Assembly: GCF_946190275.1 (NCBI RefSeq)
Contig: NZ_CAMHZQ010000014.1
Location: forward strand, 1 to 60,705
DNA length: 60,705 nucleotides
Direction of reading: 5' to 3'
From: Streptococcus mitis
GTDB taxonomy: Bacteria; Bacillota; Bacilli; Lactobacillales; Streptococcaceae
Below the pieces are notes generated by a model. That model was not told the DNA's origin, ran no database searches, and saw only the letters and a list, made by a program, of their open reading frames with translations. How positions within the stretch are numbered: the stretch's first letter is position 1; the number at the start of each line of letters is the position of its first letter. The position numbers and the translations under genes are program-made. This document shows positions 34,577-44,002 of the stretch, piece after piece.

Positions 34577-34631
34577 AAAAATGAATAAGAGAGTGTTTTG
34601 GTTTTTAAAAAACTCAACTTATTCATTTTAT
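34577..34631 (-). terminator. Flippase gene terminator
   Basis: ATGAATAAG and CTTATTCAT form a stem around a long loop, followed on the minus strand by TTTTTTATT. Confidence 0.65.
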
Positions 34632-34645
34632 TTATAAATTATTTT

Positions 34646-36268
34646 TTAAGAAATTTTTAATTTTGCTCGCAGGCGATCTGCTTGGGCTTTTCCAATCACC
34701 TTATCCAACAAACGGGTACGGAGACTCATGACCCCGTATACTCCTCCACCCATGGCACCGACAAGAGCTACATAAAGGAAGCTCCACAAACGTCCACTTG
34801 GTTGGAATACAAATCCTAAAATCCACTGGATGGCACCTACACCGATGAACATAACAAGGGTCAACAAACTGATTAAAATGGTTCGCTTCAAAATCACCTT
34901 GCGCTTAACACCAGTTACTTGACAAATATCCCGATACATCAAGACGTTAGGAATGATAAGACCGATGGTTGTGGAAATTAAAGGACCATAACTGTGGAAG
35001 AGAGCGATGGTTGGAAGTTGCAAGACTAGCTTGGCAATAGAACCATAGATAAAATAAAGAACTGCCTTGCGATTTCGGAACATGGCTTGAAGCATTGGAG
35101 ACAAGACCATGTACAAGCCTAAAATAGTAGACTGCAAAACTGCAAAGACAAACAAGCCCATGGCCAAACTATCTGGCTTGCCATAGAAGACTGTATAAAG
35201 AGGTTCTCCTACCATAACCACTCCAACCGTTGCTGGTAGCAAGAATAGGAAAAGCATGGTAATACTGTCCTGAACTAGACGAGAAGCCGCCTTCAAGTCC
35301 CCCTTGACATAGTTTTCAGTCAAAAGTGGCAAACCGACGCTCCCAATTGAAACCCCAACAGAAATCAAAATCATAGTAATTTTATTTGGATTGGCAGAAA
35401 AATAAGAAAACATGACAATTAAGTCTTCATTACTGTAGTTGCTAAACCACTTCATGCTATTGATAAAGGTATTTTGGTCCAAGATTTGGAAAAGCTGAAT
35501 AGCCGAACCAGTCAAGATAAAAGGAATAGCTTCCTTAATGGTATCAACCAAAAGACGCTTGCTGTTAATCTTATCTCCTGTTTCAAAGACTCTTTTGAGT
35601 AAACCTTCTTGAGCAAGGAAATAGACCAAAACTGCAAAACTAGCTACCATGCCGACAAAGGCCGCAAAGGTCGATTGGGTAACCGCTGCTAGGTAATCTC
35701 CTGAACCGAGCTTCATAATGATAAAGGTTGCTAAGAGCATCCAGATAACACGAATGACCTGCTCAGCGATTTGGCTCATGGCATAAGGTTTGAGGTTATT
35801 CATCCCTTGGAAAAATCCTCGGATAACACTCATAGACGGGAAAATCAAGACTCCCCAAGCCAAGCTTTGCATGATTGGGATCAAGTCTTTGCCCACGCCA
35901 GACAAGTCTGCTAGCCAAGGAGCAAAGACATACAAGATTAGAGCAAAAACGAGGCCTAGTCCTGTCATAAATCCTAGAAAGCTTCTAATCAGGGCAAAGC
36001 TATGCTCCTCTTCTCGCATGGTATTATACTTGGCAACTTGCTTGGCCACCGCAACTGGAATACCTGCTGTTGAAACCAGCAAGAACCAGGCATAGATATT
36101 ATAACCCATGGTAAAGAGACCATTGGCCGTAGCCGCATAAGACCCCATCCAGATGTACCATGGAATAATATAAATAGCCCCGAGTAGGCGACTAATAAAG
36201 TTACTAGCCGTTAACCAAGCAGTCCCCCGTAACATCTGGGCCTGCTGGTGATTGTTTTCGTGCGACAT
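34646..36268 (-). CDS. ytgP: MurJ/YtgP-type lipid II flippase (MVF/MATE superfamily)
   Basis: 540 residues with about 14 membrane helices. I start it at ATG 36268 (MSHENNHQQ) because GAGG lies 5 nt upstream; a TTG five codons earlier has no ribosome site. N-terminal MLRGTAWLTASNFISRLLGAIYIIPWYIWMG is typical of the polysaccharide export/MOP family branch that includes streptococcal YtgP, shown to replace E. coli MurJ. The divergent neighbour murE and nearby murC support a role in moving lipid II across the membrane. Exact substrate is an inference. Confidence 0.85.
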   Translation of the reverse strand: MSHENNHQQAQMLRGTAWLTASNFISRLLGAIYIIPWYIWMGSYAATANGLFTMGYNIYAWFLLVSTAGIPVAVAKQVAKYNTMREEEHSFALIRSFLGFMTGLGLVFALILYVFAPWLADLSGVGKDLIPIMQSLAWGVLIFPSMSVIRGFFQGMNNLKPYAMSQIAEQVIRVIWMLLATFIIMKLGSGDYLAAVTQSTFAAFVGMVASFAVLVYFLAQEGLLKRVFETGDKINSKRLLVDTIKEAIPFILTGSAIQLFQILDQNTFINSMKWFSNYSNEDLIVMFSYFSANPNKITMILISVGVSIGSVGLPLLTENYVKGDLKAASRLVQDSITMLFLFLLPATVGVVMVGEPLYTVFYGKPDSLAMGLFVFAVLQSTILGLYMVLSPMLQAMFRNRKAVLYFIYGSIAKLVLQLPTIALFHSYGPLISTTIGLIIPNVLMYRDICQVTGVKRKVILKRTILISLLTLVMFIGVGAIQWILGFVFQPSGRLWSFLYVALVGAMGGGVYGVMSLRTRLLDKVIGKAQADRLRAKLKIS

Positions 36269-36337
36269 AGATTCCTCATTCAATTTTGATAACTAGGAAA
36301 AACTCCTTATCTTCCATTATAAACTTTTCCTTGTTAC

Positions 36338-36376
36338 TTGTAAATTTGCGACTTTCGGTTTACAATAGAAAGTATG
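36338..36376 (+). promoter_or_regulatory. murE promoter, apparently leaderless
   Basis: TTGTAA (36338-36343), 17-nt spacer, TACAAT (36361-36366), and the ATG begins at 36374, seven nt after the -10. Transcription should start at or within two nt of the A of ATG. No Shine-Dalgarno sequence is possible in this space (AGAAAGT). Confidence 0.65.
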
Positions 36377-37819
36377 ATTAAGATTGAAACCGTATTAGAT
36401 ATTTTAAAGAAAGATGGTCTCTTCCGTGAGATTATCGACCAAGGACACTATCACTACAACTACAGCCATGTCGTGTTTGACACCATCTGCTATGACAGTC
36501 GCAAGGCTAAAGAAAAGAGCCTCTTTTTCGTCAAGGGTGCTGCCTTTAAGAAGGAATTTCTTCTTTCAGCAATCTCTCAAGGACTCGGTTGGTATGTGGC
36601 TGAAAAAGACTATGAGGTTAGTATTCCTGCCATTATCGTTAGCGATATCAAGAAAGCCATGAGTTTGATTGCTATGGAATTTTATGTCAATCCACAGAAA
36701 AAACTCAAACTCCTTGCCTTTACTGGTACTAAGGGGAAGACAACAGCAGCCTATTTCGCCTATAACATCTTATCTCAAGGGCATCGACCGGCTATGCTCT
36801 CGACTATGAATACAACTCTAGATGGTAAAACTTTCTTTAAGTCTGCATTGACAACCCCTGAGAGTATTGACCTCTTTGATATGATGCATCAAGCTGTGCA
36901 AAATGACCGTTCCCACCTCATCATGGAAGTCTCCAGTCAAGCCTATCTGGTCAAACGTGTCTATGGTCTAACCTTTGATGTGGGAGTTTTCCTCAATATC
37001 AGCCCAGACCATATCGGCCCGATTGAACACCCTAGCTTTGAAGACTACTTCTACCATAAGCGTCTCTTGATGGAAAATAGCCGAGCAGTCATCATTAACA
37101 GTGACATGGATCACTTTTCTGTCTTGAAAGAACAAGTGGCAGATCAAGACCATGATTTCTATGGTAGCCAATCAAATAATCAAATCGAGAATTCCAAAGC
37201 CTTTAGCTTTTCAGCTACGGGTAAACTCGCTGGTGATTATAATATCCAACTGATTGGTCACTTCAACCAAGAAAATGCAGTCGCTGCTGGGCTTGCTTGC
37301 CTTCGTCTCGGAGCCAGTCTTGAGAACATCAAAAAAGGAATTGCTGCAACCCGCGTTCCTGGTCGTATGGAAGTCCTTACTCAGAAAAATGGAGCCAAGG
37401 TCTTCATCGACTATGCCCACAATGGTGATAGTCTAAAAAAACTCATCAATGTGGTTGAAACTCATCAAACTGGAAAGATTGCTCTGGTTCTGGGTTCGAC
37501 AGGAAATAAAGGAGAAAGCCGTCGTAAGGACTTTGGCCTCCTCCTTAATCAACATCCTGAGATTCAAGTCTTTCTGACTGCTGATGACCCCAACTACGAA
37601 AACCCAATGGCTATTGCGGATGAAATTAGTAGCTATATCGATCATCCTGTTGAAAAAATTGTGGATCGCCAAGAGGCCATCAGGGCAGCTATGGCTATCA
37701 CAAATCACGAATTAGATGCAGTTATTATTGCTGGTAAGGGAGCAGATTGCTACCAAATCGTCCAAGGCAAGAAAGAAGCCTATCCTGGAGATGCCGCCGT
37801 AGCAGAAAATTATTTATAA
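36374..37819 (+). CDS. murE: UDP-MurNAc-tripeptide synthetase, L-lysine-adding
   Basis: 481 residues, plus strand, divergent from the flippase gene. Adds the third residue of the stem peptide. [16 protein letters not shown] (about 115-130) is the ATP P-loop; [20 protein letters not shown] is the Mur ligase central block; [10 protein letters not shown] (about 398-407) replaces the DNPR motif of diaminopimelate-adding enzymes, as expected for the lysine-specific streptococcal enzyme. Next plus-strand gene is 21 kb away, so it is a single-gene unit ending in a shared terminator. Confidence 0.95.
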   Translation: MIKIETVLDILKKDGLFREIIDQGHYHYNYSHVVFDTICYDSRKAKEKSLFFVKGAAFKKEFLLSAISQGLGWYVAEKDYEVSIPAIIVSDIKKAMSLIAMEFYVNPQKKLKLLAFTGTKGKTTAAYFAYNILSQGHRPAMLSTMNTTLDGKTFFKSALTTPESIDLFDMMHQAVQNDRSHLIMEVSSQAYLVKRVYGLTFDVGVFLNISPDHIGPIEHPSFEDYFYHKRLLMENSRAVIINSDMDHFSVLKEQVADQDHDFYGSQSNNQIENSKAFSFSATGKLAGDYNIQLIGHFNQENAVAAGLACLRLGASLENIKKGIAATRVPGRMEVLTQKNGAKVFIDYAHNGDSLKKLINVVETHQTGKIALVLGSTGNKGESRRKDFGLLLNQHPEIQVFLTADDPNYENPMAIADEISSYIDHPVEKIVDRQEAIRAAMAITNHELDAVIIAGKGADCYQIVQGKKEAYPGDAAVAENYL

Positions 37820-37824
37820 GATAG

Positions 37825-37862
37825 TAAAAAAATCAAGGGAAATGAAACCCTTGATTTTTTCT
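37825..37862 (+). terminator. Bidirectional terminator between murE and csbD
   Basis: AAAAAATCAAGGG and CCCTTGATTTTTT form a strong stem with T runs on both sides, serving convergent murE and the csbD-like gene. Confidence 0.9.
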
Positions 37863-37866
37863 ATCT

Positions 37867-38058
37867 TTATTTAAAAGCGTTTTTCAAACCTTCAACGGCA
37901 CCTTCTACAGCACCTTTCGCATCTTCAACTACTTCTTTTGCCTTAGCAACTGTCTTTTCTACAGCGCCTTCTGCTTCAGTCTTGCTATCCCCAGTAACTT
38001 TACCAAATCCTTCTTTGATAGCGCCTGTTGCTTGTTCCAATTTGTTTTCAAGTGACAT
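37867..38058 (-). CDS. CsbD-family small stress protein
   Basis: 63 residues, very rich in Ala, Glu, Lys and Gly. [24 protein letters not shown] is the CsbD core, followed by alanine-rich helical repeats ([22 protein letters not shown]). CsbD proteins are general stress-induced in Bacillus; biochemical role unknown. AAAGGAGACAATC precedes the ATG. Upstream are TATAAA with a TTGACT-like element and the inverted repeat ATATGT-N10-ACATAT (38085-38106), a possible stress-control site. Confidence 0.85.
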   Translation of the reverse strand: MSLENKLEQATGAIKEGFGKVTGDSKTEAEGAVEKTVAKAKEVVEDAKGAVEGAVEGLKNAFK

Positions 38059-38084
38059 ATGATTGTCTCCTTTAGTTTATTCCG

Positions 38085-38106
38085 ATATGTGTTACCGATT
38101 ACATAT
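38085..38106. promoter_or_regulatory. Inverted repeat upstream of the csbD-like gene
   Basis: ATATGT (38085-38090) and ACATAT (38101-38106) with 10 nt between, just downstream of the likely -10. Candidate operator; short arms make chance possible. Confidence 0.3.
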
Positions 38107-38157
38107 AGTTTATACCGAATACTAAGGAAAGTCAAACAATGTGCTCAGAAAAAGAAA

Positions 38158-38808
38158 TCACGCTAAATAGAAAGTTAATCTCTCCTTATCAAAATCGATA
38201 GCCAACTCATACTTTCCGTCTTCATTTTGGACAATATAGCCTAGGACGACTAAACTATCCACAAAGATATCACGGCGTTTCTGCATAAGCTGGTCTTTTT
38301 TGAGAAATTTCAACAAAAAAGTCGTCATATACTTGAGGGCATACTCAGGATTGACATCTCCTAAAATGTCATAAAGTTCCTGCTGTTTTTCTGTCAAAGG
38401 ATACTGATGTTTGACCTTGTAGAAATAATTAGACAGGGTCATTTTAGTGCGCGCAAAATCTGTTTTTTCAACTAAAATAGCTGCATTGGTTTGATTGCGC
38501 AACTCCGTCTCAAAAGTTTTCTCCGACAAGACTGGATAGACTGGACTATCTTCTCTGACAAAAATCTCTTGATCCAGTTCGAGACTATCAAGTGATTCAA
38601 GTATAGGAAGATTAAGGTAATAACGCTTATTTTCTCGTAGAATCAAACCTGCCTTTATATACTCTTCCATGAGTTTATCAACTGCTACATCTGGAAACTT
38701 GGCCTTAATTTCCCGTAAAATCACATCCTCATGCTGGTCCAGATAGCGGATCAATTCTCCAAAAAATGGTTGTCTCGTCAAACGAGATGGATTAAAAATC
38801 TGAATCAT
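38158..38808 (-). CDS. DUF1803-family protein
   Basis: 216 residues, no signal peptide or membrane helix. MIQIFNPSRLTRQPFFGELIRYLD opens the family. A winged-helix-like N-terminal section (REIKAKFPDVAVDKLMEEYIKAGLILRENKRYYLN) and helical C-terminal part (YALKYMTTFLLKFLKKDQLMQKRRDIFVDSLVVLGYI) suggest a nucleic-acid or partner-binding role, but function is unknown. It overlaps the 3' end of the amidase-like gene by 17 nt, so they are likely co-transcribed. Confidence 0.75.
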   Translation of the reverse strand: MIQIFNPSRLTRQPFFGELIRYLDQHEDVILREIKAKFPDVAVDKLMEEYIKAGLILRENKRYYLNLPILESLDSLELDQEIFVREDSPVYPVLSEKTFETELRNQTNAAILVEKTDFARTKMTLSNYFYKVKHQYPLTEKQQELYDILGDVNPEYALKYMTTFLLKFLKKDQLMQKRRDIFVDSLVVLGYIVQNEDGKYELAIDFDKERLTFYLA

Positions 38809-39286
38809 GAAGATTCCTTTCTTTACATTCTAACAGAGGCGATGCTGCCAACTGACTGGGATTGGTCCCAGCTTGGTTCAGAGGAACAGGCAAACCTAGT
38901 TCTCTATAATACTCTCTCCAAAAATCACTAATCTCCTGCTCCCCATCTCCAAATTTCATGGGAATAGTTTCAAAAATGGGGAGAATTTCTGCCATGTACT
39001 GGGAACAGTAAAAACCATGTCCATCTGGATAGAAAGAAGCATTATAAGGAGCTCCAAGATGTTTGCAAGCTTTTTCCTTCACAGACTGGATATCCATTTC
39101 TGGGTAAACATATAGGTCGTACAAGTGATTGGACTCAAAGAAGTTTGCTGGTTCCTGACAAACAACACCAGCCTGTCCACTAGCATGGTAAATCATCCCA
39201 TCCACATAAATGGCAACATGGTTATAGTTACCTGTGGAAGTCTGGATGGCCTGTCCCATATCTGACTCATCTCTCACAAAAATCAT
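38792..39286 (-). CDS. YiiX/NlpC-P60-like papain-fold hydrolase with BOX-altered start
   Basis: 164 residues. Permuted papain-like (YaeF/YiiX) motifs: GNYNHVAIYVDGMIYHASGQAG (catalytic His) and FYCSQYMAEIL (catalytic Cys). Such enzymes cut amide bonds in peptidoglycan or lipids. The family normally opens with a GDLIFV-type strand; here the first readable codon is the ATG of MIFVRDESD, formed by C-A-T on the plus strand at the BOX terminus, and no ribosome site precedes it. The first half-dozen codons therefore seem replaced by the BOX. Expression may be reduced or lost. Confidence 0.75.
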   Translation of the reverse strand: MIFVRDESDMGQAIQTSTGNYNHVAIYVDGMIYHASGQAGVVCQEPANFFESNHLYDLYVYPEMDIQSVKEKACKHLGAPYNASFYPDGHGFYCSQYMAEILPIFETIPMKFGDGEQEISDFWREYYRELGLPVPLNQAGTNPSQLAASPLLECKERNLHDSDF

Positions 39287-39389
39287 ACTTTTCGAAAATC
39301 AAATTCAAACCACGTCAGCGTCGCCTTACCGTACTCAAGTACAGCTTGCGGCTAGCTTCCTAGTTTGCTCTTTGATTTTCATTGAGTAT
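39285..39389 (+). repeat. Short BOX element (boxA-boxC, no boxB)
   Basis: ATACTTTTCGAAAATC start, CGTCAGCGTCGCCTTACCGTA core, then boxC (GCGGCTAGCTTCCTAG to CATTGAGTAT). No boxB. Its left end overlaps the start codon of the amidase-like gene. Confidence 0.85.
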
Positions 39390-39423
39390 CAAATCGCCAT
39401 TTGCTAACATGCTTCACTCCTAG

Positions 39424-39449
39424 AAAAAAAGGAGCCGAAACTCCTTTCG
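39424..39449 (-). terminator. ppaC terminator
   Basis: AAAGGAG-CCGAAA-CTCCTTT with T run on the minus strand. Confidence 0.8.
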
Positions 39450-39496
39450 ATATAAGTCAAACTAGCCTGTTCTAATTTGAATTAACACTCAAAATC

Positions 39497-40432
39497 TTAA
39501 GCATTAAAGCTTTCAGTCAATTGAGGTACCACTTGTTTCTTACGTGAAACGGCACCAGCAAGGAAAGCATGATTGTTTTCAAGTTTGAAGTTGAAGGCTG
39601 CCTCAACCTTGTCCATATTGGCACCAAGAGCCAAGATTTCTGAGTTTGAGTTGACGATATCTGTAATCATCAAGACAAAGTCAGAATAGCCATTTGCTGT
39701 GTTCGCAGCTTGCATTGCAGCTTCAATTTCTGCTTGACGTTCCAAAACTTCAGCGATGTCAACTGTGTTTACTTGGGCAACACGGACATTATTTCCGTTC
39801 AATTCAAAAGTTTTAGCATCGATGTCAATCAATTCTTCAGCAGATTTGCTAGCCAAATTTGTACCAGCTTTCAACATTGCCAAACCATACTCTTCCAAGT
39901 TGACACCAGCTAATTCAGCCAATTCAGGAGCAATAACCTTATCTGTTGGGTGTGTTGTTGGTGATTTCAAAAGAAGGGTATCTGAGATCAAACCTGAAAG
40001 CATCAAACCAGCAATCTCTTTAGGCACAGCTACACCATGTTCTTTGAACATACGGTAAACGATTGAAGACGCTGAACCAACTGGCTCCAAACGCATGTAG
40101 AGTGGGCTTGCAGTTTCAAAGTTAGCCACACGGTGGTGGTCTACAACACCATAAACTTCTACTTCAGCGATATCTGATACAGATTGTTGGAATTCATTGT
40201 GGTCAGTCAGGATAACTTGCTCTGCACCTTCTGCTTTAGCAGAAGTGATAACACGCGGTGCTTCCACACCAAAATAGTTCAAGACAAAGGCTGTTTCTTC
40301 ATTTGGAGTTCCAAGGGCAACAGCTTCCGTATCCAAACCGTAAGCTTCTTTTGCAAGGTAGGCAAAGGCTACAGATGACCCGATGGCATCTGAGTCTGGA
40401 TTTTGGTGACCAAATACTAGAATCTTAGACAT
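39497..40432 (-). CDS. ppaC: Manganese-dependent inorganic pyrophosphatase
   Basis: 311 residues, family II (DHH) pyrophosphatase: hydrolyses PPi to two phosphates, cytoplasmic. N-terminal [20 protein letters not shown] holds the first metal ligands (H, D, D); [10 protein letters not shown] (about 97) is the DHH motif; the C-terminal SRKKQVVP segment (about 297) is the substrate-binding basic patch. Has a consensus promoter, ribosome site GAGGTATTATC and its own terminator. Confidence 0.96.
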   Translation of the reverse strand: MSKILVFGHQNPDSDAIGSSVAFAYLAKEAYGLDTEAVALGTPNEETAFVLNYFGVEAPRVITSAKAEGAEQVILTDHNEFQQSVSDIAEVEVYGVVDHHRVANFETASPLYMRLEPVGSASSIVYRMFKEHGVAVPKEIAGLMLSGLISDTLLLKSPTTHPTDKVIAPELAELAGVNLEEYGLAMLKAGTNLASKSAEELIDIDAKTFELNGNNVRVAQVNTVDIAEVLERQAEIEAAMQAANTANGYSDFVLMITDIVNSNSEILALGANMDKVEAAFNFKLENNHAFLAGAVSRKKQVVPQLTESFNA

Positions 40433-40461
40433 GATAATACCTCATTTTGTTTATTCTCTTT

Positions 40462-40490
40462 ATTGTAGCATTTTTTTCACTTTTTGACAA
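40462..40490 (-). promoter_or_regulatory. ppaC promoter
   Basis: Minus strand TTGTCA (40490-40485), 17-nt spacer, TACAAT (40467-40462). Confidence 0.8.
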
Positions 40491-40496
40491 AAGTAA

Positions 40497-40516
40497 GAGG
40501 AGTCAAATGACTCCTC
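40497..40516 (-). terminator. Hairpin at the end of the GIY-YIG gene
   Basis: AGGAGTCA-TT-TGACTCCT, followed by CTTACTTTT on the minus strand. Overlaps the region just after the stop. Confidence 0.6.
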
Positions 40517-40802
40517 ACGATTCTTCAAAATAACTAAGTAAATTTCTATCTTGATTTTCAGATAAAAATCTTTCCTTCTGTGGCCTCTTCTTACGCTTGA
40601 ACAGGGCTTCTGCCGACATGGCTTCTTCCTTACTGGCAAAACCTTGAGCATAGATAAGTTTGACTGGTAATCGTGCTCGTGTATATTTGGCTCCCTTCCC
40701 ACTATTGTGGACAGCGAGGCGTCTTCTCACATCAGTCGTATATCCTGTATAATAGGATCCGTCACGGCACTCCAGCACGTACATATAAGCCTTATGATCC
40801 AT
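40515..40802 (-). CDS. GIY-YIG domain protein (UPF0213/YhbQ type)
   Basis: 95 residues from ATG 40802 ([12 protein letters not shown]); the longer frame to 40853 lies inside the upstream gene. The first 80 residues are a single GIY-YIG nuclease domain ([36 protein letters not shown]). Family members are small, structure-linked nucleases of unclear role. Start overlaps the end of the methyltransferase gene by 11 nt, so expression is coupled; GAAGAGAT serves as ribosome site. Confidence 0.88.
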   Translation of the reverse strand: MDHKAYMYVLECRDGSYYTGYTTDVRRRLAVHNSGKGAKYTRARLPVKLIYAQGFASKEEAMSAEALFKRKKRPQKERFLSENQDRNLLSYFEES

Positions 40803-41541
40803 AATAAATCTCTTCAAGTTCGGGCGTATAGGAACCATCATCATTGTGGACAATCAAAGGAGGCAAGACCTTAAAGCCACTTGTCGAACCATCCTTGATA
40901 GCCTCAATCAAAAGCATATTGGCTTCCTTTTCTCTTTTTGGATAAACAAACTGCAGGCGCTTAGGCGCTAGATTATAGCGTTGTAAGGTATCCAAAATAT
41001 CCAGAAGACGATCAGGACGATGAACCATGGCCAAACGCCCATTGGACTTGAGAATACTCTGGGCACTACGACAGATTTCCTGCAAATTGGTCGTGATTTC
41101 GTGGCGAGCCAAGAGATAATGTTCACTCTCGTTCAGATTGGAATGAGGATCCACCTTGAAATAGGGTGGATTACACAAAATCATATCCACCTTACTTCCC
41201 TGAATGTGAGCAGGCATATTTTTCAAATCATCACAGATGACCTGCATCTGCTCTTCTAATCCATTCAAACGGACAGAGCGTTCAGCCATATCCGCCAAAC
41301 GCTCCTGAATCTCAACAGCCAAAATCTGTGCCTGAGTACGAGTGCTAGCAAATAGCCCCACTGCTCCATTTCCAGCACAGAAATCCACAATCAAACCCTT
41401 CTTAGGAAAACGTGGAAAGCGTGACAAGAGAACACTATCCACCGAATAGCTAAAAACCTCTCTATTTTGAATGATTTTAATATCTGTCGAAAAGAGCTGG
41501 TTAATGCGCTCTCCTGATTTTAATAATTGTTCTTCTTCCAT
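40792..41541 (-). CDS. TrmN6-like tRNA adenine-N6 methyltransferase
   Basis: 249 residues, cytoplasmic. SAM-binding [16 protein letters not shown] (about 48-63) and catalytic [12 protein letters not shown] (NPPY motif, about 119-130) define an N6-adenine methyltransferase. Best match is the family modifying A37 of tRNA1(Val). Operon with the GIY-YIG gene, as in other streptococci. Confidence 0.85.
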   Translation of the reverse strand: MEEEQLLKSGERINQLFSTDIKIIQNREVFSYSVDSVLLSRFPRFPKKGLIVDFCAGNGAVGLFASTRTQAQILAVEIQERLADMAERSVRLNGLEEQMQVICDDLKNMPAHIQGSKVDMILCNPPYFKVDPHSNLNESEHYLLARHEITTNLQEICRSAQSILKSNGRLAMVHRPDRLLDILDTLQRYNLAPKRLQFVYPKREKEANMLLIEAIKDGSTSGFKVLPPLIVHNDDGSYTPELEEIYYGS

Positions 41542-41593
41542 GGTCCTATTATAGCAAATTTATATTAACATTACAAAGAATATAGATTTCTAA

Positions 41594-41956
41594 CTAATTC
41601 TTCTGCTTCTTCAAATGTTGAAGGGCTTCCTTGGTCCAAATTGGCATCATTCTTTTGAGAGGCGCAAATCCGTAGTTAAAGCGGTCACTCGAAAAGCGTC
41701 TCCGTCTAGGAAACTGGTGCTTTTCTTCCTCCAAAGTACGGATAGAAAGACTGGCTTTCCCTGTAAATTCATCTAAATCCACTACCTGAACTTGAACCTC
41801 TTCATCGACTTTCAAGGCTTCATGAATATTTTCAATAAATCCGGTACGAATCTCTGAAATGTGAATCAGCCCCGTATCACCCGTCTCTAATTCAACAAAG
41901 GCACCGTAGGGCTGAATCCCTGTAATACGCCCCTTTAGCTTATCACCGATTTTCAT
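41594..41956 (-). CDS. S1-domain RNA-binding protein (CvfD/YugI-like)
   Basis: 120 residues from ATG 41956 (MKIGDKLKGRITGIQ), with GAGG 6 nt upstream; the longer frame overlaps the preceding gene. Residues 1-70 are an S1 domain (YGAFVELETGDTGLIHISEI). The C-terminal 50 residues are basic (HQFPRRRRFSSDRFNYGF). Small S1 proteins of this type act as post-transcriptional regulators in Gram-positive bacteria. Starts 1 nt after the stop of the HAD-cyclophilin gene. Confidence 0.85.
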   Translation of the reverse strand: MKIGDKLKGRITGIQPYGAFVELETGDTGLIHISEIRTGFIENIHEALKVDEEVQVQVVDLDEFTGKASLSIRTLEEEKHQFPRRRRFSSDRFNYGFAPLKRMMPIWTKEALQHLKKQKN

Positions 41957-41957
41957 C

Positions 41958-43358
41958 TTAGTCCTCGATTTCAATAGTTTCAATCACAACATCTTCAACT
42001 GGCTTGTCCATAGCCCCTGTCTCAACAGCAGCAATGGTATCCAAGACAGCGTAAGAAGCTTCATCAGCTAGCTGACCAAAAACAGTATGACGACGGTCTA
42101 GGTGAGGTGTCCCACCTTGGTTGGCATAGATTTCTGCGATCGGTTCTGGCCAACCTCCACGAGCAATTTCTTTCTTAGAATAAGGCAAATGTTGATTTTG
42201 CACGATAAAGAACTGGCTGCCGTTGGTATTTGGACCAGCATTGGCCATGGAAAGAGCACCACGGATATTGTAAAGTTCTTCTGAGAATTCATCCTCAAAT
42301 GATTCGCCGTAGATTGACTCGCCACCCATACCAGTTCCAGTCGGGTCTCCACCTTGAATCATAAAATCCTTGATAATACGATGGAAAATGACACCATCAT
42401 AGTAACCATCTTTTGAAAGAGCTACAAAGTTAGCCACTGTTTTAGGAGCATGTTCAGGGAAGAGCTTGATACGCAAGTCTCCGTGATTGGTCTTAATGGT
42501 CGCAAGAGGACCTTCTACTGTTTCAATGTCTACTTGTGGGAAATGCAATTCTTTTTCTACCATACCAAATCCTTCTAAGGCATCAAAAATGCCATCTTCT
42601 TCTAGTGTTTTTGTTATATAATCTGCTTTTTCTTTGATTTTATCATGAGAAATTCCCATTGCAACGCTGATTCCAGCATAATCAAAGAGTTCCAAGTCGT
42701 TGAGGCCATCTCCAAAGACCATGACGTTCTCTGGTTTCAAGCCTAGGTGTTCTACAACCTTTTCCACACCTGTCGCTTTGGAGCCTGAAATCGGCACAAT
42801 ATCAGACGAATGCTCATGCCAACGAACCATGCGAAGCTTATCTGAAAGACTGTCAGGCAAGCGTAATTCATCTCCTTTGTCTTCAAAAGTCCACATCTGA
42901 TAGATGTCTTCTTTTTCATGGAAATCAGGATCCACACCCAAGTTCGGATAAATCGGATTGATAGCCTCACTAATCATATCGGTGCGAGTCGACAACTTGG
43001 CATCATGACTCCCAACCAAACCATACTCAATTCCTTCTTCCTTAGCCCAAGAGATATACTCCTCAACATCTGACTTCTCAATCTGATGTTGATAAATAAC
43101 CTGGCCTTTTTTATCTTCGATATAGGCACCATTTAAGGTTACAAAAAAGTCAGGCTTGAGCTCACGAATCTCTGGCACGACACCAAAAATCCCTCGTCCA
43201 GAAGCAATACCTGTCAAAATTCCTTTCTCACGTAATTGCTTAAAAACAGTTGGGATTGAAGCTGGAATAAAACCTGTCTTTGAATTCCGTAAGGTATCAT
43301 CAATATCAAAAAAGACAATCTTGATTTTCTTTGCCTTATATCTTAATTTGGCATCCAT
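41958..43358 (-). CDS. HAD phosphatase-cyclophilin fusion protein
   Basis: 466 residues with two enzymes in one chain. Residues 1-265 are a Cof-type HAD hydrolase ([15 protein letters not shown] at motif [24 protein letters not shown] at motif IV). Residues 275-466 are a cyclophilin-type peptidyl-prolyl isomerase ([46 protein letters not shown]). No signal peptide, so cytoplasmic. The frame is intact with no sign of frameshift. This fusion is known in streptococci. -10 TATAAT with TGG upstream lies near 43391-43396. Confidence 0.93.
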   Translation of the reverse strand: MDAKLRYKAKKIKIVFFDIDDTLRNSKTGFIPASIPTVFKQLREKGILTGIASGRGIFGVVPEIRELKPDFFVTLNGAYIEDKKGQVIYQHQIEKSDVEEYISWAKEEGIEYGLVGSHDAKLSTRTDMISEAINPIYPNLGVDPDFHEKEDIYQMWTFEDKGDELRLPDSLSDKLRMVRWHEHSSDIVPISGSKATGVEKVVEHLGLKPENVMVFGDGLNDLELFDYAGISVAMGISHDKIKEKADYITKTLEEDGIFDALEGFGMVEKELHFPQVDIETVEGPLATIKTNHGDLRIKLFPEHAPKTVANFVALSKDGYYDGVIFHRIIKDFMIQGGDPTGTGMGGESIYGESFEDEFSEELYNIRGALSMANAGPNTNGSQFFIVQNQHLPYSKKEIARGGWPEPIAEIYANQGGTPHLDRRHTVFGQLADEASYAVLDTIAAVETGAMDKPVEDVVIETIEIED

Positions 43359-43439
43359 CTCACTACCTCTTTCAATCTAACTCTTTCCATTATACCATAA
43401 AGTAGAGAAATCCCACATCCCCAATAAAATCCTTATCTC

Positions 43440-43949
43440 TTATCCGAATTCCTTTACAAGATACAAAACCAAATCATCATTATTTTGGCTAGTTGCATTC
43501 ATTTCCAAGGGTTGATTTCGATACCAGACACCTGTCCCATCTGGAATGTAACCCCGTCTGATATACAATCTCTGGGCAGGGCCATAGCCCAAGTGCAAAC
43601 CTACACCAAGAGTGACCTTACTCGAAACAAACTTGACTCGTTTTTCTGCTTCTTCTAGCAGTTGATTCCCAATCCCTTGATTTCGAAAAGGCTCAAACAC
43701 ATTAAAATCTGATAACTCTGGATAGACTTCTGCAAAAGGACCATGTTTAGCAGAGGGCAAAATGGTAACATAGCCCGCTACAGCACCATCAATCTCTGCA
43801 ACTAAGACTTCTCTCTCCCCACTTTCCTGTTCCAGAAAATATCTAGCCAAAATTTCCTCTCTACCAGGCCAACCCTGATTAATAAAACCTTGGGATAGGT
43901 GTTGGATATCCGATTCAATCATTTTTCTAATAATAGCGTTTCCCTTCAT
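43440..43949 (-). CDS. GNAT-family N-acetyltransferase
   Basis: 169 residues. MIESDIQHLSQGFINQGWPGR at the start, FEPFRNQGIGNQLLEEAEKR (about 88-107) as acetyl-CoA loop, then YGPAQRLYIRRGYIPDGTGVWYRN as C-terminal signature. Fifth GNAT gene in the window. Monocistronic; the hairpin array lies upstream of it, behind rpsR. Confidence 0.85.
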   Translation of the reverse strand: MKGNAIIRKMIESDIQHLSQGFINQGWPGREEILARYFLEQESGEREVLVAEIDGAVAGYVTILPSAKHGPFAEVYPELSDFNVFEPFRNQGIGNQLLEEAEKRVKFVSSKVTLGVGLHLGYGPAQRLYIRRGYIPDGTGVWYRNQPLEMNATSQNNDDLVLYLVKEFG

Positions 43950-44002
43950 AAGATACTCCTTTAGAAATTCCTACTATCATTATAGCACGTTTATAGAGAA
44001 AG

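Noticed and set aside
40460..40702. 80-codon minus-strand frame overlapping the GIY-YIG gene
   Set aside because: Out-of-frame shadow of the GIY-YIG gene.
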